The translations under genes and the position numbers were made by a program. The notes under the pieces are model-generated. The model did no database searches and was not told where the DNA came from. It saw only the letters and a list, made by a program, of their open reading frames with translations. This document shows positions 5,171-11,198 of a stretch of DNA of 11,198 nt, piece after piece. The stretch's first letter is position 1. Each line of letters begins with the position of its first letter. This DNA comes from Novosphingopyxis sp038234155 (lineage in GTDB: Bacteria > Pseudomonadota > Alphaproteobacteria > Sphingomonadales > Sphingomonadaceae), in NCBI GenBank assembly GCA_038234155.1, contig JBBSUT010000077.1, positions 1-11,198 of the forward strand. Direction: 5' to 3'.

Positions 5171-5857
5171 ATGAGCGATCAGCTGACCGTGTCGGCCGAA
5201 GCGCGCGAGCGGGCGGGCAAGGGAGCCTCCCGTGCATTGCGTCGTGAAGGCCGCGTACCTGCCGTGATCTATGGCAACAAGAAGGATGCCGTGTCCATCC
5301 ACGTCGCCGAGAAGGAGCTGAACAAGCTTCTGATGACCGGCCATTTCATGAACAGCGTGATCGAAGTCACCCTGGACGGCGCAACCGAGCGCACGCTGCC
5401 CAAGGACGTCCATTTCGATCCGGTCAGCGATCGCCCGATGCATGTTGATTTCCTGCGTCTCGACAAAAACTCGAAGATCGACGTGAACGTCCCTGTGATG
5501 TTCATCAACGAGGAAGCGTCCCCGGGCCTGAAGCGCGGCGGCGTGCTCAACGTTGTGCGCCACGAGCTGGAACTGCTCTGCGCATCGAACAAGATCCCCA
5601 GCGAGATCCAGATCGACGTCACCGGCCTGGAGGTTGGCGATTCGATCCACATCTCGGCGCTCAAGCTGCCCGAGGGTTCGGAAAGCGCGATAACGGACCG
5701 CGATTTCACCATCGCCACCATCGTCGCGCCGTCCGCGCTCAAGCGTGAGGAAGGCGAAGCTGCCTCCGACGAGGTCACCGAGACCGAAGTCACCGAGCAG
5801 AACGCCGACACCGTGACGGGCGAGCAGGGCGAGGAAGAGGACAAGCCGTCCGCGTGA
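5171..5857 (+). CDS. rplY: 50S ribosomal protein L25/general stress protein Ctc
   Basis: This is the 5S rRNA-binding protein of the large subunit, in the long (Ctc/TL5) form with 228 aa. Residues 1 to about 95 are the L25 domain, with ERAGKGASRALRREGRVPAV, VIYG and LPKDVHFDPVSDRPMHVDF. About 100-190 is the beta-rich C-terminal TL5 domain (VPVMFINEEASPGLKRGG, VRHELELLC, HISALKLPEG). From about 195 on it is a very acidic tail (EEGEAASDE to EEEDKPSA), common in alphaproteobacterial L25. GGAG sits 7 nt before the ATG, giving MSDQLTVSAEARERAGKG, the usual start; longer upstream extensions are not conserved. The next gene overlaps its stop by GTGA. It is the first gene of a cluster with pth and ychF, an arrangement widespread in Proteobacteria. 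Confidence 0.97.
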   Translation: MSDQLTVSAEARERAGKGASRALRREGRVPAVIYGNKKDAVSIHVAEKELNKLLMTGHFMNSVIEVTLDGATERTLPKDVHFDPVSDRPMHVDFLRLDKNSKIDVNVPVMFINEEASPGLKRGGVLNVVRHELELLCASNKIPSEIQIDVTGLEVGDSIHISALKLPEGSESAITDRDFTIATIVAPSALKREEGEAASDEVTETEVTEQNADTVTGEQGEEEDKPSA

Positions 5858-6318
5858 GGACGCGCTTGTTCGCCTATGTGATGGGGGCGGTGGCGCTGGT
5901 CGCCGTCCCCATCGCCGCCGTCCCCATCGCCGCCGCGCGCGAGCTGGTCGGCGCGCCTGCTCAGGCTCAGGCTCAAGTTCAGGCGCAAGCTGGAATCCAG
6001 CCTACCGCGCAGAGCGATTTCAGCTGCTTCGTGCTGATCGTGGAACGCCGCCGGCTCATGGAAGGCGCTCCGATGGCGCCCGATGCGAGAAACCGGATCC
6101 TCTACAATCTGGATCTGATCGCATCCTTTTATCGCGGTCGCCTCAGCCAGTTGCCCGTTCAGAACGCGCTTGCGCTGTTTCAGCGCGGGCGCGCTGCCGT
6201 AGCATCGCTCTCGCCCGAGCAGCAGGATGCCGAGGCGCAGAATTGCGCGGCACTCTACGAAGCGGTGAACAAAGTCACCGCGCGGCTCGCCCAGGGTATC
6301 GATCCCACCGCCGGATAG
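5854..6318 (+). CDS. Small exported protein of unknown function
   Basis: The family is not recognised. The 154-aa product starts at a GTG that overlaps the rplY TGA (GTGA), which points to translational coupling. Residues 1 to about 28 form a hydrophobic signal sequence or anchor containing a duplicated VPIAA unit. A Gln/Ala low-complexity stretch (about 37-46, QAQAQVQAQA) follows. The rest is probably helical (ARNRILYNLDLIASFYRGRL, LPVQNALALFQRGRAAV), with two cysteines (FSCFV and QNCAAL) that could form a disulfide in the periplasm. Its place between rplY and pth is unusual for an exported protein and suggests a lineage-specific insertion into a translation operon. pth follows after 33 bp. 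Confidence 0.72.
   Translation: MRTRLFAYVMGAVALVAVPIAAVPIAAARELVGAPAQAQAQVQAQAGIQPTAQSDFSCFVLIVERRRLMEGAPMAPDARNRILYNLDLIASFYRGRLSQLPVQNALALFQRGRAAVASLSPEQQDAEAQNCAALYEAVNKVTARLAQGIDPTAG
5905..5934 (+). repeat. 15-nt tandem duplication in the signal peptide region
   Basis: Two exact copies of gtccccatcgccgcc encode VPIAA twice, lengthening the hydrophobic segment of the small exported protein by five residues without changing the frame. Confidence 0.85.
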
Positions 6319-6351
6319 CCGGGCCATAGGTCCACGAAGGGAAGCATCGTC

Positions 6352-6921
6352 ATGCAGCTGTGGGTCGGCCTGGGCAATCCGGGCGCGCGCTATGCGCTGC
6401 ACCGGCACAATATCGGCTTCATGGCGCTCGATGGAATCGCCGAGGTGCACGACTTTCCCGCGCCCACGAAGAAATTCGCCGGCTGGCTGGTCGAGGGGCG
6501 CTTCGGGCCGGAAAAAATACTGTGCCTCAAGCCCGCCACCTTCATGAACGAAAGCGGCCAGAGCGTGGGCCAGGCGATGCGCTTCTACAATCTGGAGCCG
6601 AGCGACGTGACCGTGTTCCACGACGAGCTGGACCTGGCCGAATTCAAGCTGAAGGTGAAGACCGGCGGCGGGACGGCGGGCCACAACGGCCTGCGCTCGA
6701 TCGACGCGCATATCGGCCCCGATTTCCGCCGTGTACGCATCGGTATCGGCCATCCGGGCGTCAAGGAACGCGTCACCGGCCATGTGCTGGGCAATTTCGC
6801 CAAAGTGGAAATGGACGATCTGGCCGATCTGCTGGGCGCGATCGGCGCGGAGGCGGACTGGCTGGCCAGGGGCGATGACGCGCGCTTCATGAACGAGGTG
6901 GCGCTGCGGATGCAGGCTTGA
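6352..6921 (+). CDS. pth: Peptidyl-tRNA hydrolase
   Basis: Pth cleaves the ester of peptidyl-tRNAs that dissociate from the ribosome, recycling tRNA in the cytosol. The 189-aa product has the complete active-site set: N9 in GLGNPG, catalytic H19 in HRHNIGF, N66 in KPATFMNESG, D91 in HDELDL and N112 in TAGHNGLRS, equivalent to E. coli N10, H20, N68, D93 and N114. The start MQLWVGLGNPG is standard and GAAGGGA lies a few bases upstream. Length is normal for the family. It follows rplY and the small exported protein and precedes ychF, the usual translation neighbourhood. A palindromic repeat begins directly after its stop. Confidence 0.98.
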   Translation: MQLWVGLGNPGARYALHRHNIGFMALDGIAEVHDFPAPTKKFAGWLVEGRFGPEKILCLKPATFMNESGQSVGQAMRFYNLEPSDVTVFHDELDLAEFKLKVKTGGGTAGHNGLRSIDAHIGPDFRRVRIGIGHPGVKERVTGHVLGNFAKVEMDDLADLLGAIGAEADWLARGDDARFMNEVALRMQA

Positions 6922-6922
6922 T

Positions 6923-7048
6923 TCCCGCTTCCCTTCGGGGGAGAGGGCTGGGAAGAAGGGCAGCGCTCCTTTTCGATTTTCATCCAACATACGGGCCGGC
7001 CGAGACTTCCCCTCTCCCCGGCCCTCTCCCCTCGGAGGGGAGGGGGAG
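6923..7048 (+). repeat. Intergenic palindromic repeat of a second family
   Basis: The whole pth-ychF gap is a GC-rich element with imperfect terminal inverted repeats. The left arm (about 6926-6960) contains gggggagagggctgggaag. The right arm (about 7005-7048) is, in reverse complement, ctccgaggggagagggcc followed by ggggagaggggaag. A less GC-rich core with ttttcgattttcatcc lies between. It shares the Pu-rich/Py-rich arm style of the glyS repeats but not their terminal sequence. On the plus strand it has no stop codon in any frame. From memory, repeats with this core are common in sphingomonad genomes; I could not check this. Confidence 0.75.
7034..7048 (+). promoter_or_regulatory. ychF ribosome-binding region within the repeat
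   Basis: The right end of the intergenic repeat, a purine run containing ggagg (7034-7038) and gggggag (7042-7048), ends 5 nt before the ychF ATG. It is the only Shine-Dalgarno-like sequence available for that start. The same bases can pair with the Py-rich stretch just upstream (ccctctcccctc), so accessibility may depend on folding. Confidence 0.6.
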
Positions 7049-7053
7049 ATATT

Positions 7054-8154
7054 ATGGGTTTCAAATGCGGTATCGTCGGGCTGCCCAATGTCGGCAAGTC
7101 CACGCTGTTCAACGCGCTTACCGATACGCAGGCGGCGCAGGCGGCGAACTATCCGTTCTGCACGATCGAGCCGAACGTCGGTCAGGTCGCGGTGCCGGAC
7201 GAGCGCTTGCAGACCATTGCCAGGATCGCGGGCAGCGCCAAGATCATCGAAACGCAGCTGGCCTTTGTCGATATCGCCGGTCTCGTGCGCGGCGCTTCGA
7301 CCGGCGAGGGGCTGGGCAACCAGTTTCTCGGCAATATCCGCGAGGTGGACGCCATCGTGCATGTGCTGCGCTGCTTTGAGAATGACGACATCCAGCATGT
7401 CGAGAACAAGGTCGATCCGATCGCCGATGCCGAGACCGTGGAAACCGAACTGATGCTGTCCGACCTCGAGAGCCTGGAAAAACGCGTTCCCGCGCTGCAG
7501 AAAAAAGGCCAGTCGGGCGACAAGGAAGCCAAGGCCACCGCCTCGGTGCTGACCAAGGCGCTCGAGCTGCTGCGGGACGGCAAGCCGGCACGGCTGACCG
7601 TGCCCGCCGACGAGGAAGAGGAGCGGCTGTTTGCGCAGGCGCAGCTGCTCACGGCAAAGCCGGTGCTCTATGTCTGCAACGTCGAGGAGGACGCCGCGGC
7701 GCGGGGCAATGCGTTCAGCGCCCGCGTGTTCGAGAAAGCCAAGGCAGAGGGCGCCGAAGCGGTGATCGTCTCGGCCGCGATCGAGAGCGATCTGGTTGGT
7801 ATGGACCGCGCGGAGAAGATGGAGTTCCTGTCCGAAATGGGGCTGGAGGAGCCCGGTCTGGCCCGCATCATCCGCGCCGGTTATGAACTTCTGAACCTGC
7901 AGACCTTTTTCACCTGCGGCCCCAAGGAAGCGCGCGCCTGGACGGTGCACAAGGGCGCCAAGGCCCCCGAAGCGGCCGGTGAAATCCACAGCGATTTCCA
8001 GCGCGGCTTCATCCGCGCAGAGACCATCGCCTATGCCGATTATGTTGCCTATCAGGGCGAAAGCGGCGCGCGCGATCACGGCCGCCTGCGCCAGGAGGGC
8101 AAGGAATATCTGGTGCAGGACGGCGATGTGCTGATGTTCAAGTTCAACGTGTAA
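7054..8154 (+). CDS. ychF: Redox-regulated ribosome-binding P-loop ATPase YchF (Obg/OLA1 type)
   Basis: YchF is a universally conserved Obg-family P-loop protein that prefers ATP and binds ribosomes; it is linked to translation and oxidative stress responses. The 366-aa product is full length. It shows G1 GLPNVGKS (9-16), the TIEPNVG switch region (37-43), G3 DIAG (73-76) followed by LVRGASTGEGLGNQFL, and NVEE (209-212) in place of NKxD, the signature of ATP rather than GTP preference. A coiled-coil region lies at about 130-205 and the TGS domain at about 283-366 (TFFTCGPKEARAWT, QRGFIRAE, VQDGDVLMFKFNV). MGFKCGIVGLPNVGKST is the canonical start. The pth-rplY-ychF neighbourhood is conserved; here a repeat separates it from pth. 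Confidence 0.98.
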   Translation: MGFKCGIVGLPNVGKSTLFNALTDTQAAQAANYPFCTIEPNVGQVAVPDERLQTIARIAGSAKIIETQLAFVDIAGLVRGASTGEGLGNQFLGNIREVDAIVHVLRCFENDDIQHVENKVDPIADAETVETELMLSDLESLEKRVPALQKKGQSGDKEAKATASVLTKALELLRDGKPARLTVPADEEEERLFAQAQLLTAKPVLYVCNVEEDAAARGNAFSARVFEKAKAEGAEAVIVSAAIESDLVGMDRAEKMEFLSEMGLEEPGLARIIRAGYELLNLQTFFTCGPKEARAWTVHKGAKAPEAAGEIHSDFQRGFIRAETIAYADYVAYQGESGARDHGRLRQEGKEYLVQDGDVLMFKFNV

Positions 8155-8213
8155 GCAGCCGCGGGGCTGTCATGAACACGCGCTATGGGGCGGGCGCACG
8201 ATAAGGAAATGCG

Positions 8214-9428
8214 ATGAAAAAGCTCGTTCTGCTGGTCCTGACGCTGATCGGCGCCGCCCCTGCCCTTGCGCAGGAGGCATCGCCGCAAAACGCCGCGCCC
8301 ACCCCCGTCATCCTGATTTCGGTCGACGGGTTTCGCGCCGACTTTCTCGATCGCGCGATCAGCCCCAATATCGCCGCCATTGCGGCCGAGGGCACCACCG
8401 CGCCGATGCGGCCGAGCTTCCCGACCAAAACCTTCCCCAATCACTATACGCTGGTGACCGGCCTGCGCCCCGATCGCAACGGCATCGTGGGCAACAGCAT
8501 GATCGATCCGCGCCGTCCGGCGGTGAAGTTCTCGCTCGGCGATGCGCGCCAATCGCTCGATCCGTTCTGGTGGGACGAGGCCGAGCCGATCTGGGTCACC
8601 GCCGAAAAACAGGGCGTGCGCAGCGCCACCATGTTTTGGCCCGGCAGCGAGGTGCCGATCCACGATCAGCGCCCGCAGGACTGGCAGCGCTTCGACCAGA
8701 ATGTGACCGGCCGCCAGCGCGTCAATGCCGTGCTCGACTGGCTCCGCCGCCCCGCCGCCATCGCGCCGCGCTTCGTGACGCTCTATTTCGATACCGTCGA
8801 CACCGCTGGCCACCGCTTCGGCCCGGATAGCGACGAGGTGAATGCCGCAATCCGGCAGGTCGATGGCGAAATCGGCTATCTGCGCGAAGGGTTGCGAGCG
8901 ATGGGCGTGGCAGCGGATATCGTTCTCGTGGCCGATCACGGGATGCGGATGACCGACGCTTCGCGCGTGATTCAGCTGGCCGATATGCTGCCGCTCGACA
9001 GCTTTATTCTGGTGGAGGGCGGCCCCTATGCCGCGATCGAGCCGGCCGCCGGCACCGATGCCCTTGTCTACGACGCGCTGGTGAAGCCGCACGATCATAT
9101 GGACTGCCAGCGTAAGGAGAACCTGCCCGATCGGCTTCATTACGGTGCCAATCCGCGCGTGGCGGCGATCATCTGCCTGGCCGATCCGGGCTGGACCATA
9201 TTGGCCGGAACGCCGGAATATCCGGTCAAGGGCGGCGCGCATGGCGGCGACAACAACGATCCGCAAATGCTGGCGCTGTTTGCCGCCAGTGGGCCGGACA
9301 TCGTCGGCAAGGCGCCCGGCACATTCGACAACGTCGATATCTATCCGCTACTCGCCCGGCTGATTGGAATCGTGCCGCTGGCCAATGATGGGAGCCCCGC
9401 GCTGGCGGACGCCATCACGCGCAGATGA
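8214..9428 (+). CDS. Periplasmic nucleotide pyrophosphatase/phosphodiesterase (NPP/ENPP type)
   Basis: This is a type I phosphodiesterase/nucleotide pyrophosphatase of the alkaline phosphatase superfamily, hydrolysing phosphodiester or pyrophosphate bonds through a Thr nucleophile and two zinc ions. The 404-aa product has a signal peptide (about 1-19, cut after PALA). All active-site residues are present: D38 (SVDGF), T73 in FPTKTFPNHY, D196 and H200 in DTVDTAGHRFGP, D241 and H242 in ADHGM, and H343 in GGAHGGDN. The FPTKTFPNHYTLVTGLRP block is very close to Xanthomonas NPP and eukaryotic ENPPs. AAGGA lies 6 nt before the ATG. It is separated from ychF by only 59 bp and from the MaoC gene by 39 bp. 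Nucleotide scavenging is likely but the exact substrate cannot be read from sequence. Confidence 0.95.
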   Translation: MKKLVLLVLTLIGAAPALAQEASPQNAAPTPVILISVDGFRADFLDRAISPNIAAIAAEGTTAPMRPSFPTKTFPNHYTLVTGLRPDRNGIVGNSMIDPRRPAVKFSLGDARQSLDPFWWDEAEPIWVTAEKQGVRSATMFWPGSEVPIHDQRPQDWQRFDQNVTGRQRVNAVLDWLRRPAAIAPRFVTLYFDTVDTAGHRFGPDSDEVNAAIRQVDGEIGYLREGLRAMGVAADIVLVADHGMRMTDASRVIQLADMLPLDSFILVEGGPYAAIEPAAGTDALVYDALVKPHDHMDCQRKENLPDRLHYGANPRVAAIICLADPGWTILAGTPEYPVKGGAHGGDNNDPQMLALFAASGPDIVGKAPGTFDNVDIYPLLARLIGIVPLANDGSPALADAITRR

Positions 9429-9467
9429 GGCTTGCCAAGCTGGCGGCGGCGTTCGAGAAAGCCGATC

Positions 9468-9926
9468 ATGCATTATTATGAAGATCTGGTCGTCGGCGAT
9501 CGCCGCAGCTTTGGCCGCTATAAAGTCACGCGCGAGGAAGTCGTGCGCTTTGCCGAGGCCTATGATCCGCAGCCCTTCCATCTGGACGACGCGGCGGCGG
9601 CCGAGACCTATTTCGGGCGGCTATCGGCCAGCGGATGGCACAGCTGCGCCATGACGATGCGCATGATGGTCGATAGCTGGAAGGACCATGCGCAGGCCTC
9701 GCTCGGATCGCCCGGAATCGACGAATTGCGCTGGCTGCGCCCGGTCTATCCCGGCGATGTGCTGCGCGTGGAGAGCGAGCTGATCGAAAAACGCCGCAGC
9801 GCCTCGCGGCCAGGCATGGGCATCACCAAATCAAGCCAGACCACGTTTAACCAGGACGATCAGCCGGTGCTCACAATGATCTCAAACGGCCTCATCAAAG
9901 TGCGCGATCCCGGCAGCGCGGGCTGA
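9468..9926 (+). CDS. MaoC-family hotdog dehydratase
   Basis: The 152-aa product is a single-hotdog MaoC-type (R)-specific enoyl-CoA hydratase/dehydratase, probably a cytosolic dimer acting on an acyl-CoA thioester. It has the hydratase-2 signature FAEAYDPQPFHLDD with catalytic D33 and H38, then AETYFGRLSASGWH and the second half-motif IDELRWLRPVYPGDVLRVESE that lines the substrate tunnel. The ATG at 9468 gives MHYYEDLVVGDRRSFG, the family's usual beginning. An in-frame TTG at 9432 would add 12 unconserved residues and is rejected. The stop lies 18 bp from the end of the convergent lipoprotein gene. The substrate is unknown; many sphingomonads carry several such genes. Confidence 0.92.
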   Translation: MHYYEDLVVGDRRSFGRYKVTREEVVRFAEAYDPQPFHLDDAAAAETYFGRLSASGWHSCAMTMRMMVDSWKDHAQASLGSPGIDELRWLRPVYPGDVLRVESELIEKRRSASRPGMGITKSSQTTFNQDDQPVLTMISNGLIKVRDPGSAG

Positions 9927-9944
9927 GCGCAGGCCGGGCGCGGA

Positions 9945-10583
9945 TCATACGCCGCAGGTGTAGATGCCGCGCGGATATTCCTGCTCGGCGCCGTCAGTAA
10001 TCACCGTCATCGAAGCGGGCCATGACTGGGCCGGTTCGGCCCCGCGCACCGGAACGGCGGCCGCATCGGCGCCGGCACCCGCGGCGGCAGCGCCTGTAGC
10101 GGCGGAAGTGGCGGGCGCGGACGGGACGATGGACACGCCGTTATCTTGCCGCACGATCGAGATGGTCATGCCGCTGGCGTCCTGGAAGGCCGGTCCGCTC
10201 ATCAGATATTCGTAGCCGCCGTCGCGCATGCCTTCCAGCTGCACCACGCCCTTGGGCAGCCGCACCACCGCCTGCGGCCGCGAATTGGGGCCCAGGCTTG
10301 CGGTCGACACCAGCAGCAGCTCGTCCGCCGCCGAGGTGTAGGTACAGCCCCGGCCCGCTTCCATCGTGCCATTGAAATTGGCCACCGTCACCGGCTGCAG
10401 GTTGAGGGCCGCCGCGCCGCGCGCCGCCGTGGCCTGCGATGGCGAAGCGCCCAGCGATCCGCCGGAGCGCACCTCGGCCAGTTCGGCCACGCTCTGGTCC
10501 GGTGTGAAATCATCGACCGGAACGGTCTTGGCGCAGGAGGTGAGCAAAAGGGCGGAAGCGGCGAGCGCGTACAAACGGGTCAT
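9945..10583 (-). CDS. Putative lipoprotein of unknown function, copy A
   Basis: The family is not recognised. The 212-aa product begins MTRLYALAASALLLTSC, a lipoprotein signal with the lipobox LTSC and acylated Cys17. I chose the ATG at 10583 over a TTG at 10592 that adds three residues. The folded part (about 55-150) reads GCTYTSAADELLLVSTAS, then AVVRLPKGVVQLEGMRDGG and MTISIVRQDNG. A long Ala/Gly-rich linker (about 158-185) follows, and the chain ends MTVITDGAEQ…IYTCGV. Besides Cys17 there are two cysteines, one in GCTY and one in the terminal CGV, which may pair. The gene upstream (10632-11120) has the same plan and the same CGV end, so the two are probably tandem paralogues in one transcript, 48 bp apart. 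Confidence 0.8.
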   Translation of the reverse strand: MTRLYALAASALLLTSCAKTVPVDDFTPDQSVAELAEVRSGGSLGASPSQATAARGAAALNLQPVTVANFNGTMEAGRGCTYTSAADELLLVSTASLGPNSRPQAVVRLPKGVVQLEGMRDGGYEYLMSGPAFQDASGMTISIVRQDNGVSIVPSAPATSAATGAAAAGAGADAAAVPVRGAEPAQSWPASMTVITDGAEQEYPRGIYTCGV

Positions 10584-10631
10584 GTCTGGCAAGATAGCCC
10601 TTGCCCCGGCGTTTTTAAAGCGGCGATCCTA

Positions 10632-11120
10632 TCAGACGCCGCAGCGCCATTGCCCGCCGTCAAAGCTGGCGCTGTTGCCATCGCTGATCGATACTTCCAG
10701 CGTAGCCGTTCCCGTGCCGCCGCCCTGCACCGCGGCGGTCACATTGCCGTCGCCATAAGCACCGCCCTGCCGCAGCAGGTCCGCGCCGCCGATCCGATCC
10801 GCGCGTAGGGTTCGAAAATCGCCGGCAAGCTTGAGCAGCCCGCGGCCTTTTTCCCCCGCATCGGCGGCGGCGGACGCGGCGAACAGCAACCGGCCATCCG
10901 CGCCGGTGAAACGGCAGATCTCACCTGTACCCAGCCGCTCCGCGAAATCCGCCGCAGCCAGCGCATCGAGCACGATCGGCCGCTCTTTAGCCGTCGGCGG
11001 AGCGTCGGCGGGCAGATAGCTGTTGTTTTCCCGCGCAATATCCTCGTCGCTCTTGCCCGAACAGGCGGCAAGCGCGAGCGGCGCGGCGGCGAACAAGGCG
11101 AATAGGGCGGTGGCGCGCAT
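10632..11120 (-). CDS. Putative lipoprotein of unknown function, copy B
   Basis: The family is not recognised. The 162-aa product has the lipoprotein signal MRATALFALFAAAPLALAAC with lipobox LAAC and Cys20. AGGGA lies 5 nt before the ATG. The body contains EICRFTGADGRLLFAASAA, RGLLKLAGDFRTLRADRIGG, a Gly-rich stretch, TATLEVSISDG and the end GQWRCGV. These blocks line up in order with those of copy A (GCTYTSAADELLLVSTAS, VVQLEGMRDGG, TCGV), although overall similarity is low and the Ala-rich linker of copy A is missing. It is the first gene of the minus-strand pair. Probably anchored in the outer or inner membrane facing the periplasm; no function can be stated. Confidence 0.8.
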   Translation of the reverse strand: MRATALFALFAAAPLALAACSGKSDEDIARENNSYLPADAPPTAKERPIVLDALAAADFAERLGTGEICRFTGADGRLLFAASAAADAGEKGRGLLKLAGDFRTLRADRIGGADLLRQGGAYGDGNVTAAVQGGGTGTATLEVSISDGNSASFDGGQWRCGV

Positions 11121-11159
11121 AAAAGTCCCTCATGAGGCTGAACGTTAAGAAAACCGCCT

Positions 11160-11188
11160 ATCAGACTCCCGCCCGGTCGGTCGAGCAA
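11160..11188 (-). promoter_or_regulatory. Weak candidate promoter for the lipoprotein pair
   Basis: On the minus strand TTGCTC (11188-11183), a 17-bp spacer and TCTGAT (11165-11160) lie 40 bp upstream of the ATG. Matches to consensus are three of six and four of six, so this is suggestive only. Confidence 0.25.
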
Positions 11189-11198
11189 AGCCTGATCC

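Noticed and set aside
5269..8079. Very long open frame on the minus strand (936 codons)
   Set aside because: Antisense to rplY, pth and ychF, all of which are certain. It is a GC-driven shadow passing through the intergenic repeat.
8155..8213. Terminator after ychF
   Set aside because: The only hairpin (cagcc/ggctg near 8156-8169) is short and has no T-run.
8076..9266. Open frame on the minus strand (396 codons)
   Set aside because: Antisense to the phosphodiesterase, whose complete active site proves the plus-strand frame.
9432..9467. Upstream TTG start for the MaoC gene
   Set aside because: It adds an Arg-rich unconserved dodecapeptide; the ATG at 9468 matches the family start.

Overview
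The window is GC-rich chromosomal DNA from an alphaproteobacterium, most likely a sphingomonad (Sphingomonadaceae or a relative). This rests on the gene set and protein sequences (GlyQ/GlyS, L25-Ctc with an acidic tail, Pth, YchF, paired TraB/GumN-like proteins) and on GC-rich palindromic repeats of the 'cctcccc…ggggagg' type. Genus assignment from memory is tentative. I see no tRNA, rRNA, CRISPR array, phage or IS transposase gene.

Layout. Positions 1-2826 (minus strand) hold the glycyl-tRNA synthetase operon glyQ > DUF559 nuclease-like gene > glyS; glyS runs off the left edge. Positions 3074-4999 (plus) hold two tandem TraB/GumN-like exported proteins, one with an ordinary signal peptide and one a lipoprotein. 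Positions 5171-8154 (plus) hold a translation cluster: rplY (L25/Ctc), a small exported protein overlapping it by GTGA, pth and ychF. Positions 8214-9926 (plus) hold a periplasmic nucleotide pyrophosphatase/phosphodiesterase and a MaoC-type hotdog dehydratase. Positions 9945-11120 (minus) hold two related lipoproteins of unknown function. No gene-free stretch exceeds about 250 bp.

The main find is in the glyQ-glyS operon. Two copies of a ~140-bp palindromic element (57-194 and 456-596) lie inside glyS in the same orientation, and both are read through in frame. They add 46 and 47 Pro/Gly/Ser-rich residues to an otherwise normal GlyRS beta subunit. Neither copy contains a stop codon in any of the six frames. 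Two base pairs in their stems covary between copies. A third, larger member (1458-1931) sits exactly at the glyQ/glyS junction: two inverted copies of one arm of the same element enclose a DUF559 (Vsr/PD-(D/E)XK-like) gene. Its ORF runs through both arms, starts on the glyQ stop codon (ATGA) and ends on the glyS start codon (TGATG). The terminal ggggagg of the element is the only good Shine-Dalgarno sequence for glyS. This looks like a nuclease gene plus a small non-autonomous palindromic repeat that can enter essential coding sequence without breaking it, comparable in outcome to Rickettsia palindromic elements and in architecture to REP/RAYT pairs. A causal link between nuclease and repeat is inference.

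A second, different palindromic repeat (6923-7048) fills the pth-ychF gap and appears to supply the ychF ribosome-binding site.
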